Assembly (NCBI GenBank): GCA_016716565.1
Contig: JADJWC010000002.1
Location: forward strand, 806,001-870,000
Direction of reading: 5' to 3'
Source: a bacterium
GTDB lineage: Bacteria; Bacteroidota; Ignavibacteria; Ignavibacteriales; Ignavibacteriaceae
DNA length: 64,000 nt
The notes beneath the pieces were generated by a model. That model was not told the origin of the DNA. It was given only the letters and a program-made list of their open reading frames with translations, and did no database searches. Below, piece after piece: positions 33,385 to 41,785 of this stretch. Both the position numbers and the translations under genes were made by a program. Each line of letters begins with the position of its first letter. The stretch's first letter is position 1.

Positions 33385-34824
33385 TGCTGTTATTTGATTC
33401 TGAGATTCATTCCTATTTAAATGGTTTACTTCTTCTTGAATCGGGAACTCAACTTTGAACTCACTTCCCTTTCCAAGCTGACTTAAAACTGAGATATTAC
33501 CGCTGTAGTGTTCAACAATTTCTTTTACAAGATTTAACCCGAGTCCTGTTCCGATTTGTTCAGTTTCTCTGGCATTTTTACTTCTGTAAAATTCCTCAAA
33601 TATTTTTTCAATATCCTCCTTTGGAATTCCAATACCTGTATCCTTAACAAGAAATCCGTAAGTAAAATCACCAATAAAAGTTTCAACAACTACTTTCCCA
33701 CCTGAAAGAGTGTATCTCAGCGCATTACTTACAAGATTGCTGACTACTTTTTCAAATCCATTAACATCTATCCTGATATTAAATTGAACCGGCAGATGAT
33801 AATATTCCAGAAAAATATTCTTTTTATCAGCATAGGGTTTGTGATGATTCACGATTCCATTCAACCATTCATCAAAATCAACATTTTCAAATACAGGTTT
33901 TTCCATTCCAAGGTTGTATTGAGTAACAGTTATCATTTCCTTTATCATATCAATAACCTGTGAGGATCTCCGTTCCGCTTTGAATACCATGTCTCTTACT
34001 TCTTTTCTCAGATCATCAGCAAATAAAGTTTTTACAACATCAAGCGTACTTTGAATTGCAATCATCGGCGACTTTAATTCGTGTGCAGCAAACCGGAATG
34101 TTCTGCTTCTGTCTTTAATAGCTTTTTCAAGCTGAACATTTTTTTCGTCAATAATTCGTTTTAGTGCCCTGTAACCATTCATAAAGTAATTAATGATATA
34201 AACAACGGCAAAGTTTGTAATGTAAAATGCAATGAGTGAAGTTATTATCAAAGCTAATGATGCCGGTTCAGTCCTAAGTAAATATCTGTCAACCATAAAA
34301 AGATGTTCGAGAACTGTCCATACAGTCAAAAGCAGAGCAGCAATAATCGCATTGAAATATGGAAGAAATTTTCCGGGAAATATAATACCCGAAAGTATTA
34401 CCTGCACGAGATACAGAAAGTAGAATGGATTTCCTATTCCACCCGAATAATGAATTATGAATGAAATGAAGAACAAATCAACTAGTATCTGAAGTTCAAG
34501 AAACGCAAGTTCCTGGTATTCATTTTTAAAGGGAAAATATCTTGCAATAAAGAAAAACAAAATGTTAATGATAATAAGGGTAACAGCTATGCTGGTTATT
34601 TCAACGAAACCGATTCTGAAACCAAACATTTCGTCGGCAACAGGAACGCAAAAAATCAGGGAAATAATTGCAATCCACCGAATATTTGTAAGCCATGCTA
34701 ATCTTTCTTTCAAGGAAGCTACTGTATGGAAAGGCAGCTTTACACTTCCGGATGTTCTGAGATCAAACCTGAACATTGAAGAACTCGTCGAGTTTTGATT
34801 TAACAGTTTGCGATATTCCTTCAT
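33373..34824 (-). CDS. RegB-like quinone-sensing histidine kinase
   Basis: 483-residue sensor kinase and last gene of the hydrogenase operon. Residues 45-215 hold about six membrane helices. Residues 128-134 read GGIGNPF, matching the GGxxNPF ubiquinone-binding heptapeptide of RegB/PrrB, in the same place between helices 3 and 4. The H-box is AAHELKSPM with the phosphorylated His248. The ATPase part has NALRYT, DTGIGIP and GTGLGLN. The RegB redox Cys after the H-box is not seen. No response regulator is coded next to it. It overlaps the upstream protease gene, and an alternative start is the ATG at 34776. It probably reads the quinone-pool redox state. Confidence 0.8.
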   Translation of the reverse strand: MKEYRKLLNQNSTSSSMFRFDLRTSGSVKLPFHTVASLKERLAWLTNIRWIAIISLIFCVPVADEMFGFRIGFVEITSIAVTLIIINILFFFIARYFPFKNEYQELAFLELQILVDLFFISFIIHYSGGIGNPFYFLYLVQVILSGIIFPGKFLPYFNAIIAALLLTVWTVLEHLFMVDRYLLRTEPASLALIITSLIAFYITNFAVVYIINYFMNGYRALKRIIDEKNVQLEKAIKDRSRTFRFAAHELKSPMIAIQSTLDVVKTLFADDLRKEVRDMVFKAERRSSQVIDMIKEMITVTQYNLGMEKPVFENVDFDEWLNGIVNHHKPYADKKNIFLEYYHLPVQFNIRIDVNGFEKVVSNLVSNALRYTLSGGKVVVETFIGDFTYGFLVKDTGIGIPKEDIEKIFEEFYRSKNARETEQIGTGLGLNLVKEIVEHYSGNISVLSQLGKGSEFKVEFPIQEEVNHLNRNESQNQITALQP

Positions 34825-35245
34825 TCAAGCTTGTCGAAAGAGGTTGAATTCCAATGAAGATAAAATCCATTTTCTGATTTTTTAATAAATAATTTTTTAC
34901 GATATTGATTGAAAATGCGTGTGTACTGAAATCCGTTTGTTCAATTTCTTCTTCGGTAAAATATTTTACGCCTCCGGGTTCATTATTGGAATGTGCCGCA
35001 TCGACAAACACGACAACCTGAGGTTTGTGATTAAGAATTGTTTCTAAATGATTCTCAGGATTTCTTCCTGCTATGATGAATTGAGATTTCTGAAATTCTT
35101 TTTTTGATTTAAGCCTCTCTACGAATTCTATTCCCGCACCATCATCACCGCGATATTCGTTACCTAATCCTACAAATAGAATTCCCTCTTTATTGTAGTT
35201 CGAAAGATCATCTGTTAAATGCGTAAAATTCATCTTCAACAACAA
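34763..35245 (-). CDS. Hydrogenase maturation protease (HycI/HyaD family)
   Basis: 160-residue endopeptidase that removes the C-terminal extension of the [NiFe] large subunit after nickel insertion. The signature GLGNEYRGDDGAG carries the nickel-binding Glu/Asp. VVFVDAAHSNN holds the second Asp, and STHAFSINIVKN the conserved His. The likely start is ATG 35245 or ATG 35233. The large subunit at 41782-42963 has a 32-residue tail after CTER that would be the cleaved part, so the protease and its substrate agree. Confidence 0.88.
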   Translation of the reverse strand: MLLKMNFTHLTDDLSNYNKEGILFVGLGNEYRGDDGAGIEFVERLKSKKEFQKSQFIIAGRNPENHLETILNHKPQVVVFVDAAHSNNEPGGVKYFTEEEIEQTDFSTHAFSINIVKNYLLKNQKMDFIFIGIQPLSTSLNEGISQTVKSKLDEFFNVQV

Positions 35246-35825
35246 TTTTATGACGGCATTTCGGACAAACTTCTTTTATCTGGTCTTCCCTTCTTATTCT
35301 TGACTTTGCTTCTGACGGTTCAAGTTCAAAAAACTCTCTCTGTATATTCAGTAAAAAGTTTGGATGCGCATAAGCTTTTGCTCCAAGTCTCTGTCTTATC
35401 CATTTGATCTGATCCATAGGTGCGATGATAGAACCACAAACTTCACAAAGAAGAATTTCCTTTTCAACTTTTTCAAGAATGTTCGGATCGTTAATATCCA
35501 TTGTGGAAAATGAGTATTCGGTACTGAGAATTACTCCTTTCTCGGTGATGCAGTGTTCCTCGCACTGTCCGCAATGAATGCATGATGCATAGTTAATTTG
35601 CAGCGTCCTTATTTTATTATGCAAATAATCTGTTACTGTAATTGCCCCGGCAGGACAAACCTGTGCGCAGGTTCCGCAACCGACGCAGTCATTGCTATGA
35701 TATCTTGGAAAACCTCTGAATTCTTCCTCGGGTTTGAATCCATCAGCCGGGAATCTGGTAGTATATGGTTTCGAAAAGAAGGATGTTAACGCCTCTTTTA
35801 TTTCTCGTATTTTGGGAAGATACAT
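35208..35825 (-). CDS. HycF/NuoI-like ferredoxin subunit of the hydrogenase
   Basis: 205 residues with two [4Fe-4S] motifs, CVGCGTCAQVCPAG and CIHCGQCEEHC, of the 8Fe ferredoxin type. They are followed by two CxxC pairs, CEVCGSI and CPKCRHKIV, that may bind zinc. It matches the NuoI/EchF/HycF subunits that pass electrons to the small subunit in group 4 hydrogenases. It overlaps the protease by 38 bp and lies 24 bp after mrpG, deep in the operon rather than next to the catalytic subunits. Confidence 0.88.
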   Translation of the reverse strand: MYLPKIREIKEALTSFFSKPYTTRFPADGFKPEEEFRGFPRYHSNDCVGCGTCAQVCPAGAITVTDYLHNKIRTLQINYASCIHCGQCEEHCITEKGVILSTEYSFSTMDINDPNILEKVEKEILLCEVCGSIIAPMDQIKWIRQRLGAKAYAHPNFLLNIQREFFELEPSEAKSRIRREDQIKEVCPKCRHKIVVEDEFYAFNR

Positions 35826-35849
35826 ATTGCTGCTCCAAACTTTTTGATT

Positions 35850-36212
35850 TTAGACTTCCACTTCTTCTTTTAAAGTTTCATCTTTCAATTCTTTGTCTTC
35901 TTCATATTTATCAACAACAGATATTTTTGCTAATGGTATTTTACTTCGATGAGCTGCTCTTGATACTGCATGTGCTGCTGTTGGTGCAGCAAGAACAATG
36001 AAGATAATTCCAATTAAAGCTTTGAATCCAAAGCTTGTAAATCCCTGCATTACGATTACGCCAAGCAAAATCCCCATCGAGCCGAATGTAACACACTTTG
36101 TTGCCGCCTGAAGTCTGTTGTAAACATCCGGAAGACGAACTAAACCAAGAACTCCTAAAAAATCAAATATTATCCCGATTGCTATTAAAACAATTCCAAT
36201 GGTATCAGTCAT
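35850..36212 (-). CDS. Mrp-type antiporter subunit G
   Basis: 120-residue membrane protein, MnhG/MrpG family. It has three helices (GIVLIAIGIIFDFLGVLG, FGSMGILLGVIVMQGF, FKALIGIIFIVLAAPTAAHAVSRAAHRS). The ending APTAAHAVSRAA is characteristic. It overlaps mrpF by 8 bp. It is part of the Mrp module of the hydrogenase, which probably exchanges Na+ for H+ using energy from electron flow. Confidence 0.9.
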   Translation of the reverse strand: MTDTIGIVLIAIGIIFDFLGVLGLVRLPDVYNRLQAATKCVTFGSMGILLGVIVMQGFTSFGFKALIGIIFIVLAAPTAAHAVSRAAHRSKIPLAKISVVDKYEEDKELKDETLKEEVEV

Positions 36213-36543
36213 CTAACTGCCTCCCTTCAAGAATTTTTGAAAAGGCAAGTGTTGCAATAAGACTAAGCAAAGCCCAAATAAGTCCCACATCAATAAAAAA
36301 AGATTCATCATAGTATAAGCTTAGAAGAGCCGTTAGTCCGATAATTAAAACGCCGAGTATATCCACAGCCACAATCCTGTCAGCTGCCGTTGGTCCAATT
36401 ATTACGCGTATCAAAACCAATAATGAACTGAACAGGATTACATTTATAAACTTTAGCATTAAGTCGCCTTCGTAAATGAAGAAATTAAAATAAAAGAAAG
36501 CAGCGAAGATGATTAGTCCAAGTGTCCATTTCAGAATTTTCAT
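36205..36543 (-). CDS. Mrp-type antiporter subunit F
   Basis: 112-residue membrane protein of the MnhF/MrpF family. Three helices are seen: FINVILFSSLLVLIRVI, AVDILGVLIIGLTALLSL and FIDVGLIWALLSLIATLAFSK, with GPTAADRIVAVD between. It overlaps mrpE and mrpG by 4-8 bp. Confidence 0.88.
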   Translation of the reverse strand: MKILKWTLGLIIFAAFFYFNFFIYEGDLMLKFINVILFSSLLVLIRVIIGPTAADRIVAVDILGVLIIGLTALLSLYYDESFFIDVGLIWALLSLIATLAFSKILEGRQLDD

Positions 36544-37064
36544 TCAAATACCTCCATAAGGCTTTTCTCAAATTTTTCTGATATTTCTTTCGTGGCAGCT
36601 TCAGTGTCCTGTGCTTTTACTTTAATCCAATGAATGTATAGTTCACCTTTTTCCTTATTAACATCAACTGTCATTGTTCCCGGTGTTAGTGTTATTGAAT
36701 TAGCAAGGACTGTGATCGCAGAATCTTTTTTCAACTTTGTTTTAATTTTAACAATTCCCGGCTTTATAGGCAGCAATGGGTGAATAACAAGATATGCAAC
36801 TTCAAGATTCGCCTTAATCATTTCCCAGAAAAACTTAGGAATGTATAGAAGAAAATGCAGAAACCTCTTTACCGGATGCTGGCTTTTTGCAGTCGTTACT
36901 AAAAAATGTCCCGCTAAAAAAGTAATCAAGAGTGAAATGCCAATACCTATCAGTGCTTCCTGATAATCTTTTATATCAGTTAAGGCAAACCAGACAAGCA
37001 AAGCAAATACAAATACTATTATTCTGCTTTTAGTTTTAATTTCCATGCATACCTCCAAGAACAA
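36540..37064 (-). CDS. Mrp-type antiporter subunit E
   Basis: 174-residue MnhE/MrpE protein. It has two to three N-terminal helices (IIVFVFALLVWFALTDI, EALIGIGISLLITFLAG, VKRFLHFLLYIPKFFWEM). The typical soluble tail follows, with LANSITLTPGTMTVDV. It overlaps mrpD by 29 bp, indicating one transcript. Confidence 0.9.
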   Translation of the reverse strand: MFLEVCMEIKTKSRIIVFVFALLVWFALTDIKDYQEALIGIGISLLITFLAGHFLVTTAKSQHPVKRFLHFLLYIPKFFWEMIKANLEVAYLVIHPLLPIKPGIVKIKTKLKKDSAITVLANSITLTPGTMTVDVNKEKGELYIHWIKVKAQDTEAATKEISEKFEKSLMEVFE

Positions 37065-38523
37065 GCTGAATGTATTCTGTTTTATCCGTAATTACTTTAA
37101 CAACCGGATCAAGTGTTACTTCTTTAATTCCGGGAACGATCATCAAACTTGTAACGATACATAGAACTGCGAGCGTTATCATTGCAGAGTTCATTCGCCA
37201 TCCTATTTTATTTTCTACTGCTTCAACTACTGTATCTCCCTTGAATCCATATCTCTGAACTTTCATAAATGAAGCAAGCGTTAACAAGCTTCCAACTATT
37301 GCGAAGATCGCATACCATGGCAGACCAGCCTGTAATGCAGCAATTATTATAATTAACTTGCTGAAGAATCCGTTGAACGGCGGTATTCCGGAAATCGAAA
37401 GCGATGCAATCAGAGAAGTTTGTGATGTTGTCGGTAAAATCTTCATCAGATTTCCCATCTTCCTTAAATCACGTGTTCCAAGCGCCATCTCAACAGAACC
37501 AGCATTATAAAATAAAAGTGATTTGAATATTGCATGATTAAATAGATGAAATACTGCGCCAAGAATTCCAAGCGGCGTTGCGATTCCCATTCCAAGTAAA
37601 ATATAACCAATCTGACTGATGCTGTGGTAAGCAAGCAGTCGTTTCATATCCCACTGACCAATTGCGAGGAAGACACCGATAATTATCGAAATAGTTCCGA
37701 GTACTAAAAAGATTTTCATGAATATTTCTGGAGCGTTAAAGACATTATAGAAAATTCTGATGAGCACATAAATTCCAAGCGCCTTGATCAATACTCCAGA
37801 AAGCATTGATGAAATTGGTGCCGGTGCAGAAGAGTGAGCATCGGGAAGCCATGCATGAAAAGGCATAGCTGCGGCCTTCAATCCAAATCCTGCAATGAAT
37901 AATGCACCAACCCAAAAAATAACTTTAGAATCTACTGCCGGAATTAATTCAGCAATCTTTGCCATGTTAAGATTGGATGTGGCGCTGTAAAGAACTGCTA
38001 TTCCCGCAAGAATTAACGTCGATGAAACGGAACCCATTACAGCATATTTAAATGATGCTTCAAACTCCTCTGCTCTGCTTCCATAGGCTACGAGCGCGAA
38101 AGCAGAGAAAAGAGCAATCTCCATAAAAACAAAAAGATTAAAAAGATCACCCGTTGCAATTACACCATTCATCCCTGTAACAAGCAGCATGAATAAGGCA
38201 TAATATCTCCAGTCCATGGAAAGATGCCGGATATATTGAACGGAGAAAATGAGTGATGTGAATGAGATAATGCTTACCATAACCAGAACAAATGATGTAA
38301 GTGCATCTTGTACTAAAACTATTCCATATGGAATAGGCCAGGCACTCATTTCATAGGTAACCACCTGCTTATTCATTGTTATAAATGAATAAACCGAAAG
38401 TATTAACATAGCAGTTACAGAAATAACACTTAGTATCACTGCCCAGTTATCTTTTTTCCCGGCAATTAGAGTAATTAAAAATGCTGCAAGGAGGGGGATT
38501 ATTATATAGTAAGGAAGTATCAT
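37036..38523 (-). CDS. Mrp-type antiporter subunit D (proton-pumping)
   Basis: 495-residue polytopic protein of the MnhD/MrpD/NuoM family with about 14 helices. Typical motifs are ALVAYGSRAEEFEASFKYAVMGS, KAAAMPFHAWLPDAHSSAPAPIS (channel Lys and His), AYHSISQIGYILLGMGI and SGIPPFNGFFSKL. This is the second pump subunit in the operon. The other is at 39971-41785. It probably couples proton or sodium movement to hydrogen oxidation or evolution. Confidence 0.92.
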   Translation of the reverse strand: MILPYYIIIPLLAAFLITLIAGKKDNWAVILSVISVTAMLILSVYSFITMNKQVVTYEMSAWPIPYGIVLVQDALTSFVLVMVSIISFTSLIFSVQYIRHLSMDWRYYALFMLLVTGMNGVIATGDLFNLFVFMEIALFSAFALVAYGSRAEEFEASFKYAVMGSVSSTLILAGIAVLYSATSNLNMAKIAELIPAVDSKVIFWVGALFIAGFGLKAAAMPFHAWLPDAHSSAPAPISSMLSGVLIKALGIYVLIRIFYNVFNAPEIFMKIFLVLGTISIIIGVFLAIGQWDMKRLLAYHSISQIGYILLGMGIATPLGILGAVFHLFNHAIFKSLLFYNAGSVEMALGTRDLRKMGNLMKILPTTSQTSLIASLSISGIPPFNGFFSKLIIIIAALQAGLPWYAIFAIVGSLLTLASFMKVQRYGFKGDTVVEAVENKIGWRMNSAMITLAVLCIVTSLMIVPGIKEVTLDPVVKVITDKTEYIQLVLGGMHGN

Positions 38524-38858
38524 CCTTTTAACCTCCTAATCTCAGTTATATCGAATGTGCCATATTTTTCAAAGAGTTTTATTGCCAGTGCTACAAGCAT
38601 TGCAGTTGTTCCGAGCTCAATAACAATTGACGTAAGCACCAGTGCTTGAGGTAACGGATCAACCATTGGTTCAACGGCTTTTCCTTTTGCTAGTATCGGA
38701 TAAACTGAATCATTTCTGTAAGCAAATAGTATAAGCAATAGATTTACTGCATAACCAAGAATTCCAAGCGAAAGAATGATCTTTATCAAATCTCTTTTAG
38801 TAAGAACACCATAAATACCAACAAGAAGAAGTGCAAAACAAAGAAGATATACGATCAT
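38520..38858 (-). CDS. Mrp-type antiporter subunit C (NuoK-like)
   Basis: 112-residue three-helix protein of the MnhC/NuoK family (LLCFALLLVGIYGVL, IKIILSLGILGYAVNLLLI, PLPQALVLTSIVIELGTTAMLVALAIKLFEKYGT). It carries the membrane Glu of NuoK/MrpC in VIELGTTA. It overlaps mrpD by 4 bp. Confidence 0.9.
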   Translation of the reverse strand: MIVYLLCFALLLVGIYGVLTKRDLIKIILSLGILGYAVNLLLILFAYRNDSVYPILAKGKAVEPMVDPLPQALVLTSIVIELGTTAMLVALAIKLFEKYGTFDITEIRRLKG

Positions 38859-38861
38859 AAC

Positions 38862-39305
38862 TCATTCTCCTTTCACGGCTTTTGAACCTGCCAGAACCCA
38901 TACTACAAGGAAGAGAGACATTCCGACTTTGATTCCAATTACAATGTTTAGCGGAAGGATTGTGCCTGAACTTATCAACGCAAACAATTCTCCTTTTGTC
39001 ATGAAGTTCGCAAGGAAGGCGCCGCCTATCGATAAACCAAGGATTCCTATTACCAGAAATAAAGTAGCACTTGCTGCTTCAACATCATGAAGAAAACTGA
39101 TGTTAAGCCAGTCCGAAGTAAATTTTCTTCCGTATGCAAGCATCACATTCAGAAAAGCAAGTGCAATGATTACGCCTCCCGCAAATCCCCCTCCGGGTGA
39201 AAGATGACCGTGGAAGATTATATAAATTCCGTAAAGCAAAATCATCCACACACTTATACGTGTAACGGTTTTCACTATTAATGTCATACCACTATTTTGA
39301 TGCAT
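38862..39305 (-). CDS. Mrp-type antiporter subunit B
   Basis: 147-residue MnhB/MrpB domain protein with four helices. The family signature HGHLSPGGGFAGGVIIALAF is present. It overlaps the preceding MbhD/E-like gene by 14 bp. Confidence 0.9.
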   Translation of the reverse strand: MHQNSGMTLIVKTVTRISVWMILLYGIYIIFHGHLSPGGGFAGGVIIALAFLNVMLAYGRKFTSDWLNISFLHDVEAASATLFLVIGILGLSIGGAFLANFMTKGELFALISSGTILPLNIVIGIKVGMSLFLVVWVLAGSKAVKGE

Positions 39306-39855
39306 GACTTAACTCCGAGTTATCTTTTTTCGATTTGGATTTTATTCTGAGTATTGTAAATGCCCCAAGTATTGCTGTGAACAGAACAGTAACCTCTCCT
39401 AGAGTATCGTAAGCTCTGTAATCAAGAATGATTGAGCTGACAAGATTTACCGCACCGGTATCTTTAGCACCGTTATCGAGATAGTATTGAGAAGTTGTCA
39501 TCAGCGGTTCTCCAAAAGGAGGAAGTAGTTCAAAAACAGAAATACTGAAAATAAAAATTGCAGCAAGTGTTATTACTGTTATTCCGGCAAGAACTTTATT
39601 TATTGTCGAAGGTTTTTCTTTGTGGTAATCTTTCTTTAAAAATGCTCTCACAAGAATTATCACCGCAAAAATTTCAAACAGGAATTGAACAATTGCCAAA
39701 TCAGGTGCCTGAAGGAAAAGGAAAGACAGTGATACTCCCAAACCAACAACACCAATTGCAACAATTGAGGAGAGGATGTCCTCCATCTCAAGAGCTGCAA
39801 TTGAAGCGATTATCATTACGATAAGTATAAATATTAACCAATACTCAACAGGCAT
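39292..39855 (-). CDS. MbhD/MbhE-like (MrpA C-terminal) subunit
   Basis: 187-residue membrane protein matching the C-terminal part of MrpA, or MbhD plus MbhE joined. A DUF4040-like half is ALEMEDILSSIVAIGVVGLG with LQAPDLAIVQFLFEIF. The MbhE-like end is DYRAYDTLGEVTVLFTAILGAF. In classical Mrp these parts are fused to a NuoL-like domain. Here the NuoL-like protein is separate (39971-41785), and a palindromic repeat lies between the two genes. Confidence 0.88.
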   Translation of the reverse strand: MPVEYWLIFILIVMIIASIAALEMEDILSSIVAIGVVGLGVSLSFLFLQAPDLAIVQFLFEIFAVIILVRAFLKKDYHKEKPSTINKVLAGITVITLAAIFIFSISVFELLPPFGEPLMTTSQYYLDNGAKDTGAVNLVSSIILDYRAYDTLGEVTVLFTAILGAFTILRIKSKSKKDNSELSHASK

Positions 39856-39887
39856 TTAATCCTCCGGAAAAACTTTTTATTGTTTTT

Positions 39888-39961
39888 GTCATCCTGCACG
39901 AAGTGAAGGATCTCAATCTTTTATTCGGAGATTCTTCGCTCGAAGACTCGCTCAGAATGAC
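39888..39961. repeat. Palindromic repeat inside the hydrogenase operon
   Basis: GTCATCCTGCACGAAGTGAAGGATCTC on the left and GAGATTCTTCGCTC..CTCAGAATGAC on the right are near-complementary ends. Sequences of this GTCATCCTG..GGATCT type are common intergenic repeats. It lies between the NuoL-like gene and the MbhD/E gene. A stem here could reduce expression of the Mrp part relative to the catalytic subunits. Confidence 0.7.
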
Positions 39962-39970
39962 ACGTGCTAT

Positions 39971-41785
39971 CTACACCACCAGCATTATTATCAGAAAGCC
40001 AATAACCATATAAAGAACATAAAGCTGAAGCTGACCGGGATGTGCTTTCTGCAAGTATCCCGAAAATGAAAAAGTAAATTCTCTTCCCATCTCATAAAGA
40101 TCGAAATACTTTTTCTCAGCATAATTATAAATTGACTTAAGCAAAGTGAAATTTCTAACTTCATTATAAAACTCTGTCCCTGCAACACGGAATTTTTCCA
40201 ATGCAGGCATTCCTCCAACGTAAACATCATCGTATCTTACTTTTGCTGTGAGTCCATAAATCAAAATCCCGACAAGGAATGCGACAACAAATAATAGAAT
40301 GACAATTATCGGGTCATATAATCCAACGAATGATGGAATGCTCATACCTGAAGCTTCAACAACAGGATAGATGAAATATTTGAGTGGCAGAGCCACGGCT
40401 AATATTCCAAATACAACACATAATGCTGATAACAATCCGGTTGATAACCACTGATTAGCTGGAGCTTCTTTTATGTCTTTGTATATATCAGGACGTCTTC
40501 CAAGGAATGCTGCATGCAGGAATTTCATAAAACTTGCGAGTGTTAATGCACTTCCGAAAACGGCAATGATTATGCACACAAGAAGCCATAACTGATAACC
40601 GGCTCCAAGTGTTGCTGTTTTTTCAATCAATCCCTGGTAGATCATCCACTTCGAAAAGAATCCATTGAATGGCGGAATTCCAGAAATGGACAGTGCACCG
40701 ATCAAAGCCATCAGAAAAGTTATCGGCATATTTTTTCCAAGTCCGCCAAGATAATCAAGCTCAGCTGTTCCCGCTCTCTTTTCAACAGAACCAAATGAAA
40801 GGAATAAATTTGATTTATAGATTGTATGATTTATCATATGGAATAATCCACCTGCAAAAGCAAGAACACTTCCGCTTGCGACTCCCATCACCATATAACC
40901 AACCTGACTTACTGCGTGATAACCTAGAAGTCTATATCCGTTATGCTGGATCATCGCCATCATTACAGCAGATATTACTGTTAATGCACCGATAGAAATT
41001 AAAATCATATTTATTAATGGGTAAACGACGAAAAGTGAAGTGAGCATTTTTGCAAGAAGAAATATTCCGAGCAGCTTATCTAGCGACGCAGGCAGAAATG
41101 CGGCGCTTTCAACAGGTGAGTTCTGACTGAAATCAGGTACCCATGTATGGAATGGAAAAGCACCTGCTTTTGCAAAAGCTGCAATTAGTAAAAAGACAAA
41201 TGCGATGTGAGCATATTCTCCCTGTAATGGAATTTGCGGATTGTTAAGTGACCATCCGGTTGCAGGAGAAAGCAGCCACATTATCACCAAACCCATCAGC
41301 AGAAAAGCATCACTTCCACCAATAATTATAAATGTTTTCTTAGCAGCTTTTGGTGCGTCGAGAGTTTTGCCCATTGTTGCGAAAAGATAAAGTGTTAATC
41401 CGCTAAGCCCCCAGAAAATCAAAAATGAAAGTGCGTGCTCACTGAGAACAACTGCATTGCAGAATGAAACTGTTATTGGATAAAGGAAGAAAAATCTTTT
41501 CTCTGAGTTTTTATCTAATCCATTAAGGGAGAAAATCAGAATTATGAAACTAAGTATTTGTATGAATGCGACAACAAATAAACCTAATTGGTCTAATGAA
41601 AAAATTATTTGTCCGAAGTAAGCAAAAGAATCCATCGGTCTTTGATAGAATAAATAAACCATCACAAGTCCGAATACAAGAGCGAGGAAAGTTAATCCTT
41701 TCCGCAAGACTGCCGGAAGAAAAAGATTAACAAATCCTACAGAAAGAGGAATTATTAAAAACAGAAAAAGTTCATTTACTATCAT
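39971..41785 (-). CDS. NuoL/MrpA-like proton-conducting subunit of the hydrogenase
   Basis: 604-residue polytopic subunit of the NuoL/MrpA-N/HyfB family, with about 16 helices. Motifs are KAGAFPFHTWVPDFSQNSPVE (channel Lys and His), GYHAVSQVGYMVMGVASG and SGIPPFNGFFSKW, and a long C-terminal amphipathic region follows. It overlaps the large-subunit gene upstream by 4 bp. Having two separate antiporter-like subunits (this and MrpD) suggests more than one ion-pumping channel per complex. Confidence 0.9.
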   Translation of the reverse strand: MIVNELFLFLIIPLSVGFVNLFLPAVLRKGLTFLALVFGLVMVYLFYQRPMDSFAYFGQIIFSLDQLGLFVVAFIQILSFIILIFSLNGLDKNSEKRFFFLYPITVSFCNAVVLSEHALSFLIFWGLSGLTLYLFATMGKTLDAPKAAKKTFIIIGGSDAFLLMGLVIMWLLSPATGWSLNNPQIPLQGEYAHIAFVFLLIAAFAKAGAFPFHTWVPDFSQNSPVESAAFLPASLDKLLGIFLLAKMLTSLFVVYPLINMILISIGALTVISAVMMAMIQHNGYRLLGYHAVSQVGYMVMGVASGSVLAFAGGLFHMINHTIYKSNLFLSFGSVEKRAGTAELDYLGGLGKNMPITFLMALIGALSISGIPPFNGFFSKWMIYQGLIEKTATLGAGYQLWLLVCIIIAVFGSALTLASFMKFLHAAFLGRRPDIYKDIKEAPANQWLSTGLLSALCVVFGILAVALPLKYFIYPVVEASGMSIPSFVGLYDPIIVILLFVVAFLVGILIYGLTAKVRYDDVYVGGMPALEKFRVAGTEFYNEVRNFTLLKSIYNYAEKKYFDLYEMGREFTFSFSGYLQKAHPGQLQLYVLYMVIGFLIIMLVV

